DNA from: [Bacillus] selenitireducens MLS10
GTDB taxonomy: Bacteria; Bacillota; Bacilli; Bacillales; Salisediminibacteriaceae
Length of the DNA: 64,000 bases
Direction: 5' to 3'
NCBI RefSeq assembly: GCF_000093085.1
Contig: NC_014219.1
Coordinates: 310,001 to 374,000, forward strand
Positions 54,217 through 62,201 of this stretch are shown here, piece after piece. How positions within the stretch are numbered: position 1 is the first letter of the stretch; the number at the start of each line of letters is the position of its first letter. The notes under the pieces are model-generated. The model saw nothing but the letters and a program-made list of their open reading frames with translations. It did no database searches and was not told where the DNA came from. The position numbers and the translations under genes were made by a program.

Positions 54217-54976
54217 ATGGTCTGGTTCAAAAGGAGACACCTGGTTTATGTGGTACTGTTGGCCGTTCTGACGGTGATCAGTATGCAGGTGACCAATGTC
54301 GAGATCACGAGGCTCGTCGATCTCATCTACATCGGTGACTTTATTCGTGAGCGCTTCTTGCCCGTTCGCTGGGAACTGTGGCCGGTTCTCCTTCAGGCAA
54401 GCGGAGTCACGCTGGCGATGGCCTTTCTCGGCACACTCGTTGCACTCTTTGTCGCATTGCCCGTCAGTTTTCTTGTCGCGAGGCCGACGAGCAGTTATTG
54501 GGTGCGTACACCTTTGAAGCTGGTGCTCAATTTTCTGAGGAGTGTGCCTGAAATCGTGTTTGGCCTGATTCTCGTCGTGATCCTTGGACTGGGAACGTTT
54601 CCGGCCGTGATTGCCATCGTGCTTCATAATATCGGTGTCCTCGGGAAATTGATCGCCGAACTGATCGAAGCATCAGACCGGGGTCCGCAGGAAGCGATGC
54701 GGGCCGTTGGTGCAGGGTGGCATTCGGGAAATGTCCTGGCGATCCTGCCGCAGATCTGGCCGAATGTCCTGTCTCAGTATTTTTACCGGTTTGAAGTGGC
54801 GATCCGGACGTCGCTCATCTTAGGCTTTATCGGCGGCGGGGGGGCTGGGCCAGCAGCTGTTCAATCATTTTAACAGCATGAACTACCAGGCAGTGGCCCT
54901 TGATATTCTGTTTATCATGGGGCTTGTGATGATTGTGGATCTGTTTGGATCCTTCGTCCGGAACCGGATGATATGA
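54217..54976 (+). pseudogene. PhnE-like ABC permease gene frameshifted in a run of seven Gs
   Basis: The first 210 or so codons encode a PhnE-type permease with its conserved loop (NIGVLGKLIAELIEASDRGPQEAMRAVGAG). At 54838-54844 seven Gs follow GGCGGC. In the original frame a stop comes at 54873. Removing one G gives the expected PhnE ending from 54845 (LGQQLFNHFNSMNYQAVA...RNRMI) to the stop at 54974-54976. The protein would then be about 253 residues. The lesion could be a true mutation, a phase-variable tract, transcriptional slippage, or a sequencing error. Flanking genes are intact, which argues against long-term decay. A GTG start at 54214 is also possible. Confidence 0.85.
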
Positions 54977-54988
54977 GGAGGGAGCATG

Positions 54989-55729
54989 ATGATACAAGTG
55001 GAAGGCCTCAGTGTCACGTTTGGCGGTAACGTACAGGCACTAAGCGGGATTGATTTCACCGTGGGGGATGGTGAATTTATCTGTGTCCTTGGGCGAAGCG
55101 GGGCGGGGAAATCGACACTCATCCGTTGCTTAAACGGCCTGCAGCGTCCGAGTGCGGGCATTGTTACCGTGAATGGTGAGACTCTGACCTCAAAAACTGA
55201 GCAGGACCTGAGGCGGATACGTGCCGATATCGGCATGATCTTTCAGCACTTTCAGCTCATCCCGCGACTCACGGTTGCAATGAATGTTTATCTTGGGATG
55301 GCAGGAAAGAGGCCTTGGTGGAAAACAGTGATGGGGTTTCAGACAGATTCAGAAAAAGCGCGCGTTGATACGGCACTCCGTGAGGTCGAAATCGGGGACT
55401 ATGCTCACAGGAGAGTCGAGGAGTTGAGCGGCGGGCAAAAGCAGCGGGTTGCGGTGGCGAGAGCCCTTGTGCAAGAACCATTTTTACTGCTTGGAGATGA
55501 ACCGGTTGCAAGTCTCGATCCTGGTACCTCAGAACGGCTCTTTCAGAAACTGAAGGATCTGCATGACAACCGGGGAATCACGATGTTCATCAACGTGCAT
55601 GACGTGACGCTTGCCAAACGGTATGCGAACCGTATTCTTGCTCTGAAGGACGGAGCGCTGATCTTTGACGGGCCGCCTGAAGCCTTTGACGAAGAAGCAT
55701 ACAGGGAAACGTATGCAACGACGACTTAA
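54989..55729 (+). CDS. PhnC-like ABC transporter ATPase
   Basis: A 246-residue ATPase with Walker A GRSGAGKST, Q-loop IFQHFQLIPRLT, signature LSGGQKQRVAVARAL, Walker B LLLGDEPVASLD and switch His in NVHDVTLA. It is of the PhnC/oxyanion type. It starts 13 bases after the restored end of the permease gene, with AGGAGG seven bases upstream. It ends the three-gene transporter operon. Confidence 0.9.
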   Translation: MIQVEGLSVTFGGNVQALSGIDFTVGDGEFICVLGRSGAGKSTLIRCLNGLQRPSAGIVTVNGETLTSKTEQDLRRIRADIGMIFQHFQLIPRLTVAMNVYLGMAGKRPWWKTVMGFQTDSEKARVDTALREVEIGDYAHRRVEELSGGQKQRVAVARALVQEPFLLLGDEPVASLDPGTSERLFQKLKDLHDNRGITMFINVHDVTLAKRYANRILALKDGALIFDGPPEAFDEEAYRETYATTT

Positions 55730-55731
55730 AG

Positions 55732-55767
55732 AAAGAGCCCGGATTCCAATGGAATCCGGGCTCTTTT
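55732..55767. terminator. Terminator between the transporter operon and opuAC
   Basis: AAAGAGCCCGGATTCCA pairs with GGAATCCGGGCTCTTT, then a T run. Works on both strands. Confidence 0.85.
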
Positions 55768-55810
55768 GATCGCACTGTTCCAAAGAACAGGCTGTATCAT
55801 CAATGATTAC

Positions 55811-56773
55811 TTATTCGACACCTTCAAGCCAGCCGTCAACGACGTCCTGGTTTGCTTCCACCCAGTCGGCAGCTGCATCTTCAGGATCTGTACCTTCCTG
55901 GATTTCAAGCATGATGCTTTCCATGTCTTCTGTTGTCCAGAAGAACTGATCAAGAATACGGAACGCATTAGGCATATCCTCTTCAAGACCTTGGCGAACC
56001 ATTGTCTGGATCACTTCTGCTTCACCGAATGATCCTTCAGGATCTTCAAGATACTTAAGGTCATAGGCAGAGAACTTCCAGTGTGGTGTCCAGCCTGTTA
56101 CGACGATAGGCTCTTCATTTCCGACAGCTTCACCAAGCGCAGTCGCCATGGCACCACTTGAAGAGGTTTCAACGGAGAATCCGTCAAGACCGTAGTCTTC
56201 TACAGATGCTTCTGCGGCCTGAACAACACCGGCACCCGGTTCGATACCTGTGATGGTTCCGCCGAGCTCATCTTCATACTGATCAAGGTCAGCAATGGAG
56301 TCGATGGTCATATACTCAGGGACAACCAGACCGACGAGTGCGCCCTCGAGGTTCACACCAAGGTCAACGAGATCGTCTTCGTATTCAGCGAAGAGGTCAC
56401 CGTGTGTTGCCGGCAACCATGCGGCAACCATGCCGTCAGCTTCGCCATTTGCAACGGACTGCCACATGATGGCATTGTCAATCGGTGTGATTGTTACATC
56501 ATAGCCTTGGCTTTCCAGGACGTTTGCAACAACGTGCGTAGATGCGATTTCAGAATCCCATTCTACGTATACGAGTTCAATTTCTTTGCCTTCGCCGACC
56601 ATTGCGCCGTCGTTTGCCGCATTGTCGTCACCGGCATTTTCATTGACGTTTGCATCGTCATTGTTATTCCCTGTATTCTCTTCATTGTTTCCGTCGTTCC
56701 CGCATGCTGTGGCAACGAGTGTCAACGAAAGACCAGCTGCAGCTGCAACCAATTTCTTGTTTCCTTTGAACAT
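55811..56773 (-). CDS. opuAC: Glycine betaine/proline-betaine-binding lipoprotein
   Basis: The 320-residue lipoprotein (lipobox VATAC, Cys at about residue 24) has an Asn/Asp-rich linker and an OpuAC/ProX-type domain: KEIELVYVEWDSEIASTHV, VANGEADGMVAAWLPATH, PIVVTGWTPHWKFSAYDL with the tryptophans of the betaine cage. It captures compatible solutes for salt protection. It is third in opuAA-AB-AC, with a weak intercistronic hairpin ahead of it. Confidence 0.9.
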   Translation of the reverse strand: MFKGNKKLVAAAAGLSLTLVATACGNDGNNEENTGNNNDDANVNENAGDDNAANDGAMVGEGKEIELVYVEWDSEIASTHVVANVLESQGYDVTITPIDNAIMWQSVANGEADGMVAAWLPATHGDLFAEYEDDLVDLGVNLEGALVGLVVPEYMTIDSIADLDQYEDELGGTITGIEPGAGVVQAAEASVEDYGLDGFSVETSSSGAMATALGEAVGNEEPIVVTGWTPHWKFSAYDLKYLEDPEGSFGEAEVIQTMVRQGLEEDMPNAFRILDQFFWTTEDMESIMLEIQEGTDPEDAAADWVEANQDVVDGWLEGVE

Positions 56774-56814
56774 AAATCGTTCATCCCCTTTTTTCTTAAA
56801 TATTATTTATGGTA

Positions 56815-56840
56815 CACACCGGATAGCTTTACCCGGTGTG
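56815..56840 (-). terminator. Intercistronic hairpin between opuAB and opuAC
   Basis: CACACCGG pairs with CCGGTGTG with no long T run, so it is more likely an mRNA-stabilising stem than a terminator. Confidence 0.45.
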
Positions 56841-56855
56841 GGTCCAACATAAACA

Positions 56856-57710
56856 TTAATTCTTCTTCATGTTTGCTGTTTGGGTGAAGCGGTCGATGAT
56901 GATCGCCAGTATAACAATGGCGATACCTGCTGTAAAGCCAGGTCCAACCTGAGCACGCTGCAAGGCAGACAGCACTTCACGGCCAAGACCAGGTGCCCCG
57001 ATCATGGAAGCAATGACAACCATGGAAAGGGCGAGCATCACGGTCTGGTTAATCCCGGCCATGATGGTAACTTTGGCCATTGGCAGCTCAACTTTAAAGA
57101 GCTTCTGTGCCGGTGTCGAACCAAATGCATCCGAGGCTTCGACCATTTCCGTCGGTACCTGCCGGATCCCGAGATTCGTCAGTCGGACCGTCGGCGGTGT
57201 CGCAAAAATCAGTGAGGCGAATACACCCGGTACCATCCCGATCCCGAAGAAAGCAACGGCCGGAATCAGATAAACGAAGGCCGGCATCGTCTGCATGAAG
57301 TCGAGAACCGGCTTCATGATCGCTTCTGCGGTGTCGCTTTTCGACATGAGAATCCCGAATGGAACCCCGATGATGACGGAAAGGACACTGGCGAGAAGGA
57401 CAAGGGTAAAGGTGTACATGAGTTCTTCCCACAGTCCCTGGTTAAAGATTAACAGGAGACCGAATATGGTGAATATCGGCAGTCCGAGCTTCCTGCCATT
57501 CAGGAAATAGGCAATAACAGCGACCAAAACGATGATAATGAGTGCCGGCACTGCATAGAGCAGATCGGCAAACCAGGTCATAAAATCACCAAAGCCACTG
57601 CGGATCGGACCGAAGATAAAGGAAAAGACATCGGTGATCCACGCAACCGCGTTACTGACGGCTTCAGAAATCGGTATTTGCGGTAAGTTTTCTAAAAGAT
57701 CATTCAACAT
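56856..57710 (-). CDS. opuAB: Glycine betaine ABC transporter permease
   Basis: The 284-residue permease has about six helices and the ProW/OpuAB marks LDFMQTMPAFVYLIPAVAFFG, PTVRLTNLGIRQVPTEMVEASDAFG (ATPase-contact loop) and GAPGLGREVLSALQ. The start overlaps the end of opuAA by 11 bases. Confidence 0.92.
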   Translation of the reverse strand: MLNDLLENLPQIPISEAVSNAVAWITDVFSFIFGPIRSGFGDFMTWFADLLYAVPALIIIVLVAVIAYFLNGRKLGLPIFTIFGLLLIFNQGLWEELMYTFTLVLLASVLSVIIGVPFGILMSKSDTAEAIMKPVLDFMQTMPAFVYLIPAVAFFGIGMVPGVFASLIFATPPTVRLTNLGIRQVPTEMVEASDAFGSTPAQKLFKVELPMAKVTIMAGINQTVMLALSMVVIASMIGAPGLGREVLSALQRAQVGPGFTAGIAIVILAIIIDRFTQTANMKKN

Positions 57711-58899
57711 CCAGGTTCACCTCGTTTTCTCCGGACAAAGCGGCAATAACGGCGCCGCGCACGATAATGCCTTCAAGTTTCTCGTCTTCGACAACCGCAA
57801 CCGGAACCGGTGAATCGTGAATGAGATCAAACAGATCGTGGAGCGGTGTTTCTTTGCCGACTGTCGGCATGTCCGTTTTCAGAATATCGGTCAGTTCACG
57901 GCTGTCACGTTTTTGTGCATCAGACGCATCATCCGCCGTAATGTAGCCTTTCAGTCTGCGGTTGCTGTCTGTTACATAAAGACTGGACAATCCGTATTTC
58001 CGCATGCGCTCAAGGGCAACGCGGGGACCGTTTTTATCAATATTGATGGTTTCCGGTGTCTTCATAATATGCTGGGCCGTGAGGATCTTCGAGCGGTCAA
58101 TATCCTCAACGAAGCGTTCAACATAGTCATCAGCCGGATGGATGAGGATTTCTTCCGGTGTGCCAATCTGCACGATATAGCCATCCTTCATCAGCGCAAT
58201 GCGGTCACCGAGACGCAGTGCCTCATCGAGGTCGTGCGTGATGAAGATGATCGTCTTCTTCATGGACGTCTGCAGGTCCAAAAGCTCATCCTGCATATCT
58301 TTACGGATCAGTGGATCTAGTGCAGAGAATGCTTCATCCATCAGGAGTACTTCAGGGTCATTGGCGAGGGCTCTTGCGAGACCGACACGCTGCTGCATCC
58401 CCCCGGACAGTTGATCCGGATACTGTTCTTCGTAGCCTTTCAGGCCAACGAGCTCGAGGGATGCCTGTGCCTTTTTGCGGCGTTCCTCGCGTTCGATGCC
58501 CTGAACTTCCAAGCCGTATTCCACATTTTCCATAATGGTACGGAACGGGAACAGACCGAATTTCTGGAATACCATACTCATCATCTTACGTCTGACATCC
58601 CGAAGCTTATCATCTGAAATGTTGGATAGGTCATCACCGTTAATGATGACACTGCCGCTTGTCGGTTCGATTAAACGGTTCAATAACCGGACAAGTGTAG
58701 ACTTACCACTCCCTGAAAGGCCCATGATCACGAAGATTTCCCCGTCCTGGACTTCGAAGGAAGCCTGGTTGACCCCGACGGTTGCGCCGGTTTTTTCGAG
58801 GATCTCGTCTTTACTGAGACCTTGATCAAGGAGCTGCTGGGCTTGTTTTGTCTTCTTGCCAAAAATCTTAGTCAGTTTGTCGACTTTAATTGTAGCCAC
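57700..58899 (-). CDS. opuAA: Glycine betaine ABC transporter ATPase with CBS domains
   Basis: The 399-residue ATPase has Walker A GLSGSGKST, signature LSGGMQQRVGLARAL, Walker B LLMDEAFSALD and switch His in FITHDLDEAL. Two CBS domains (about residues 280-395) sense ionic strength in OpuA transporters. The first residues KVDKLTKIFGKKTKQA are typical of ProV/OpuAA. The start is GTG at 58899, with GAAGGTG six bases upstream. Confidence 0.93.
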   Translation of the reverse strand: MATIKVDKLTKIFGKKTKQAQQLLDQGLSKDEILEKTGATVGVNQASFEVQDGEIFVIMGLSGSGKSTLVRLLNRLIEPTSGSVIINGDDLSNISDDKLRDVRRKMMSMVFQKFGLFPFRTIMENVEYGLEVQGIEREERRKKAQASLELVGLKGYEEQYPDQLSGGMQQRVGLARALANDPEVLLMDEAFSALDPLIRKDMQDELLDLQTSMKKTIIFITHDLDEALRLGDRIALMKDGYIVQIGTPEEILIHPADDYVERFVEDIDRSKILTAQHIMKTPETINIDKNGPRVALERMRKYGLSSLYVTDSNRRLKGYITADDASDAQKRDSRELTDILKTDMPTVGKETPLHDLFDLIHDSPVPVAVVEDEKLEGIIVRGAVIAALSGENEVNLDVE

Positions 58900-58981
58900 A
58901 TTCGCACCTTCTTTTCATATTATTTTCGAGTGCCGGTTTCGCACCGCTTGCACTATGCATTACTATATACCTTCTTCTTTC

Positions 58982-59011
58982 ATAGTACAAACCTCGTTAT
59001 CGGACTGTACA
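58982..59011 (-). promoter_or_regulatory. Candidate opuA promoter
   Basis: On the minus strand TGTACA (59011-59006), 18 bases, TACTAT (58987-58982). A second TATAGT lies at 58967-58962. GTACA/TGTAC half-sites around it may be the GbsR-type operator. The rest of 58900-59168 shows no gene. Confidence 0.4.
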
Positions 59012-59168
59012 GGCCAAAAAGTTTGTTCAGAAAAAACTGTACGTAACTAACAAGCTTAATGCCATGTAATGCTCGTGTTATCTCGTCGTAACATACCGTA
59101 ACGCGGCTACCTAAATGTTTCGTGTTTTGGTATGGTAATAAATAGTGAGAAAGATAGGAGGATGCGTG

Positions 59169-59720
59169 ATGTCAAGTGAGGAGAAGTTATTAAGCGAACA
59201 GGAACAGCTTGATGCTGCCCGTGGCCGATTTATTTCGGAAATCGCCAAAAACATTCACTTATACGATTTGCCTCCGTCGATTGGCAGGCTGTATGGAACG
59301 GTGTTCTTTTCAAAGGACCCAATGACGCTCGATGAGATGAGTGAAGAAATGGGCATGAGTAAGACGAGCATGAGTACGGGGATCCGTTCGCTCGTTGAGG
59401 CAGATATGGTGGAACGGGTCTGGGAGAAGGGCGTCCGTAAAGATCTCTATAAAACGGAGGAAGACTGGTATAAATCCTTCTCCACCGTGTTTATCAAACG
59501 CTGGCGAAATGCGACGGAGACCAATCTCGAAGCGATTGGTGAGACCGAAGAGATGCTGAACGCATTAAAAGAACGTGCCGATCATGACGAAGTGATTGAC
59601 GAGGTCAACATTGACCTTGAGAAACTGCATCGTGCGCGTAAGTATTATGAATGGCTGAATGAGGTCATCGCGCTCTTTGAGACCGGAGAGATCTTTGAGA
59701 TCGTCCCGAAAAAAGAATAA
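59169..59720 (+). CDS. GbsR-family regulator of the opuA operon
   Basis: A 183-residue MarR-like protein of the GbsR/OpcR group. The winged helix is in PPSIGRLYGTVFFSKDPMTLDEMSEEMGMSKTSMSTGIRSLVEADMVERVW, where the PS-GR-YG start is the group's hallmark. These repress betaine synthesis or uptake genes and sense choline or betaine. AGGAGG precedes ATG 59169. It is divergent from opuA, its probable target. Confidence 0.88.
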   Translation: MSSEEKLLSEQEQLDAARGRFISEIAKNIHLYDLPPSIGRLYGTVFFSKDPMTLDEMSEEMGMSKTSMSTGIRSLVEADMVERVWEKGVRKDLYKTEEDWYKSFSTVFIKRWRNATETNLEAIGETEEMLNALKERADHDEVIDEVNIDLEKLHRARKYYEWLNEVIALFETGEIFEIVPKKE

Positions 59721-59730
59721 CAGTTACAGG

Positions 59731-59770
59731 AAAAGACTCTTCATCATTCGATGGAGAGTCTTTTGTTTTT
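59731..59770 (+). terminator. Terminator after the GbsR gene
   Basis: AAAAGACTCT pairs with AGAGTCTTTT, then TTGTTTTT. Confidence 0.8.
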
Positions 59771-59812
59771 CTGATAAAATAGAGAAGAGAGAATGTTGTG
59801 AGGTGGTCGTGT

Positions 59813-60409
59813 ATGGCGGATGATCGAAAATCAATGGAACAGTTGCAGGATAAAGTGAACGGGAAGCTGGCCGATGAAGAGAAAACCAGGCAGCGGCCCA
59901 AAAATGTGGCAACCTGGCGGACGGAAAAACCGGCGGTGATGAACAATGGACCGGCGGACTTTCAGCCGAAAAAAGAAAAGCCAAAAAAGAATAAACCGCT
60001 CATGATTTTAGCGGTTTTACTTGTGGCCTTTGGCGGCATGATGCTGCTGGCCTTCAATGAAGACCGGGTGATGTCCGCTTATCAGTATATCACCGGTGAT
60101 TATTCTTGGCAGCGTGCGCATCATGCCGATGAAGACATGTTCCGTCTTTCTGACGGTAACTATGTACAGGCTTCTGTGACTATTGAAGTGGAAGAGCGTG
60201 GGCAGGTTCGCCGTCTGAACAGCCAGGATGACTCTGTCGACCATATCATTGAAGAGGCATTTATGACCGTAAACACTGCGGAGATCCGCTCGAACCCCGG
60301 CAAGGACCAGGTGGTTGACGAGATTTCTGCCATGATTAACCGGGATATAGAAGGGGTGGAGGTCAAACAGGTGTATTTCCGCTCGATTTTATCGCCCCTT
60401 GCAAACTGA
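59813..60409 (+). CDS. Membrane-anchored protein with a possible FliL-like domain
   Basis: The 198-residue protein has a long, basic, Lys/Pro-rich cytoplasmic segment (about 1-62), a single transmembrane helix (PLMILAVLLVAFGGMMLLAF; about 63-82), and an extracytoplasmic domain with YVQASVTIEVEERGQVRRL, a central helix and a final VEVKQVYFRSIL. This strand-helix-strand order and the VYF ending recall the FliL domain, but it lies in no flagellar cluster. AGGTGG lies about 8 bases before ATG 59813. It is a single-gene unit between two terminators. Confidence 0.6.
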   Translation: MADDRKSMEQLQDKVNGKLADEEKTRQRPKNVATWRTEKPAVMNNGPADFQPKKEKPKKNKPLMILAVLLVAFGGMMLLAFNEDRVMSAYQYITGDYSWQRAHHADEDMFRLSDGNYVQASVTIEVEERGQVRRLNSQDDSVDHIIEEAFMTVNTAEIRSNPGKDQVVDEISAMINRDIEGVEVKQVYFRSILSPLAN

Positions 60410-60420
60410 ATGACAAAAGG

Positions 60421-60458
60421 AAAACAGGCGCTGCCTAAACGAAGCAGCGTCTGTTTTC
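60421..60458 (+). terminator. Terminator before the next membrane-protein pair
   Basis: AAAACAGGCGCTGC pairs with GCAGCGTCTGTTTT around a 9-base loop. Confidence 0.85.
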
Positions 60459-60510
60459 CGGCAATGGATCATCACATCATCAATTATTTAAATTCAGACA
60501 GGAGGCGCTT

Positions 60511-61143
60511 ATGCACATACTGCTGATACTGCTCGTCGGGATTGTCACACTGTTCGTCGCAGCAGCGCTTATTCAAACGATCCGGAGGAGAAGGCCTGAT
60601 GAGGCGGTCGTGCTCGACGGGTTGAAACTCAATATCGTATCGAGGGGGATGAAATTGAGCCCCGCTCAGGTAAAGAAAGATGGGAGATTAAAGGTCGGGT
60701 TTCTGGGAGCGGGTCTTGTGATCCTGACAGGCACGTTGGTCGCAACCCTGATAACGGGTATGACACTGACACTCAGCTCGATTTTTCTCCTGATCTGGTT
60801 GCCTGTGTATTCGCTTCTGGTCATTAAAGTACCGATGCTTCTCCTGACACGGGAGGCATGGGTCGTCGATGAACGGAGATTTCCTTTTGAGGCGATTAAG
60901 TGCATCGAAGCTGAACCGGTATCGGTTGGTCATGAGATGCGCGGCATGTTTGATGAATCATGGGCGTACGTGGCTGTTACCATTCATCCGCGGAAGAAGT
61001 GGTCGAAAAAAGCGTTGTTCTGTGTGCACCAGGACGATTATGAACAGCTCAAAGACATCGCCCGTTCGCAAAGCAGGGATTATCCGTGGGAGGAGACAGG
61101 GACATGGCAAAAAACAGACGGCGCAAACGGCAGTTTGACATAG
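60511..61143 (+). CDS. Membrane protein with a PH-like C-terminal part
   Basis: The 210-residue protein has an N-terminal helix (2-22), a basic loop (RRRRP), two more helices (about 63-83 and 87-107), and a cytoplasmic C-terminal half with short strands (AWVVDERRFPFEAIKCIEAE, AYVAVTIHPRKKW) of the kind seen in bacterial PH-like domains. GGAGGCGC precedes the ATG. It overlaps the next gene by 40 bases, and the next gene has a similar build, so the two probably form a pair. Function unknown. Confidence 0.65.
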   Translation: MHILLILLVGIVTLFVAAALIQTIRRRRPDEAVVLDGLKLNIVSRGMKLSPAQVKKDGRLKVGFLGAGLVILTGTLVATLITGMTLTLSSIFLLIWLPVYSLLVIKVPMLLLTREAWVVDERRFPFEAIKCIEAEPVSVGHEMRGMFDESWAYVAVTIHPRKKWSKKALFCVHQDDYEQLKDIARSQSRDYPWEETGTWQKTDGANGSLT

Positions 61144-61739
61144 AGGATTACCACCCAACGATTCTGCTGGTAGCCGGAGCGTCGGGATTGCTTTCCTTCT
61201 TTGCTCCGGTGGTGATCATCCCCATCGCCCAGGAGATGCTTCATTTTGACGGCGGAATCCTGGAGATTCTGACACCGACGATGAGTTACCGGATGATGAT
61301 GGCCGCGCTTCTCTGGATCCCTTTTGTAACGGGCCTGTATTTCTTCACCCGGAAACTGGCGGAACAACGGCGCGTCCCGTACCGGGGTGGTCCATTGATG
61401 GCGGTCCTCGTCCTCTTGGCCCTTCCGCTGATGGCCTTCAGCATCCAGCATGTTGTGGTCCTCGAGGAGGAAGGGTTTCACTATAATCGCTGGTATGAAT
61501 GGTCCGGCACCTGGTACGACTGGGATGACGTGAATGCGGTTCAGCCGGTGAGGGAATCCATGGGCGGCGTGCTGCATATTACCTACCGTTTTCAAATGAA
61601 CGATGGACGTGAAATCGTGTTTGAGTCCGATGATGATTTCCGGCGGGTGCGCGGGTACATCTTTGAGACCGTGGAAGCAGGGGGCGGGGAGATGCTGCCG
61701 ACGGTCGATGAGGATGATTATGAACCGTCGAATGAATGA
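61104..61739 (+). CDS. Second membrane protein of the pair
   Basis: The 211-residue product has a basic start (AKNRRRKRQFD), three membrane segments (about 20-42, 62-82 and 98-115), then a C-terminal domain with EEEGFHYNRWYEWSGTWYDWDDVNAV and VLHITYRFQMNDGREIVFES, strand-rich and similar in plan to the C-terminus of the preceding protein. It ends in a very acidic tail. GGAGGAG lies just upstream of ATG 61104, inside the previous gene. Family not recognised. Confidence 0.65.
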   Translation: MAKNRRRKRQFDIEDYHPTILLVAGASGLLSFFAPVVIIPIAQEMLHFDGGILEILTPTMSYRMMMAALLWIPFVTGLYFFTRKLAEQRRVPYRGGPLMAVLVLLALPLMAFSIQHVVVLEEEGFHYNRWYEWSGTWYDWDDVNAVQPVRESMGGVLHITYRFQMNDGREIVFESDDDFRRVRGYIFETVEAGGGEMLPTVDEDDYEPSNE

Positions 61740-61834
61740 GTGTCTGAAACAGGAAAAGTCCTGTTGACCGTGGGAGAATAACCTGCTACTCTATAACAGA
61801 ACTTTACTCAAAAAACAGAAAGGGGGCGTGCGCC

Positions 61835-61918
61835 ATGATCCGGATGCAGTCAGCTCGTAATCGTGCTTTTCCAACTGAATATATCCGCGTAAACCATGAA
61901 GCGCATGCCGGCCTTTAA
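61835..61918 (+). CDS. 27-residue leader peptide of the ABC multidrug operon
   Basis: A strong AAAGGGGGCG site lies 6-7 bases before the ATG. The peptide is MIRMQSARNRAFPTEYIRV followed by NHEAHAGL and a stop. Two hairpins with T runs (61959-61992 and 62021-62046) lie between it and the ABC transporter pair. In B. subtilis the bmrCD drug exporter is controlled by translation of an upstream leader, BmrB, through ribosome-mediated attenuation; this layout is the same. Sequence relation to BmrB is not established here. Confidence 0.6.
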   Translation: MIRMQSARNRAFPTEYIRVNHEAHAGL

Positions 61919-61958
61919 CATTCAGACAGCTTTTCCGCCCTTTTGACAACTGATGCAT

Positions 61959-61992
61959 GCACATGGGGAACGTCTGCCCGTGTGCTTCTTTT
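61959..61992 (+). terminator. Leader hairpin 1 (possible attenuator)
   Basis: GCACATGGG pairs with CCCGTGTGC, followed by TTCTTTT. Upstream leader sequence GAAGCGCATGC could compete for pairing with GCATGCACATGG. Confidence 0.55.
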
Positions 61993-62020
61993 ATGATTAT
62001 GAATGTAAAATTTTGTAATT

Positions 62021-62046
62021 AGCCCGCGGGAACGCGGGCTTTTTAT
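62021..62046 (+). terminator. Leader hairpin 2 (terminator)
   Basis: AGCCCGCG, loop GGAA, CGCGGGCT, then TTTTTA, about 155 bases before the ABC gene. A short frame with an AAAGG site (62095-62160, 21 codons) follows but is not convincing as a gene. Confidence 0.8.
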
Positions 62047-62201
62047 ATTCAAAAAATCCTCCTCTGTGAGGAAAAAAGAAAGGATGAAACAAAATGATGA
62101 AGATGATCTGCTGGAGAAGAGTACAGGCAACAGGAAGAGAGTGGAAGGATGGCGGTTAGTTGTACAAATGATTGGAGTTTGTGGAAAGGAAGTGACAGAC
62201 C

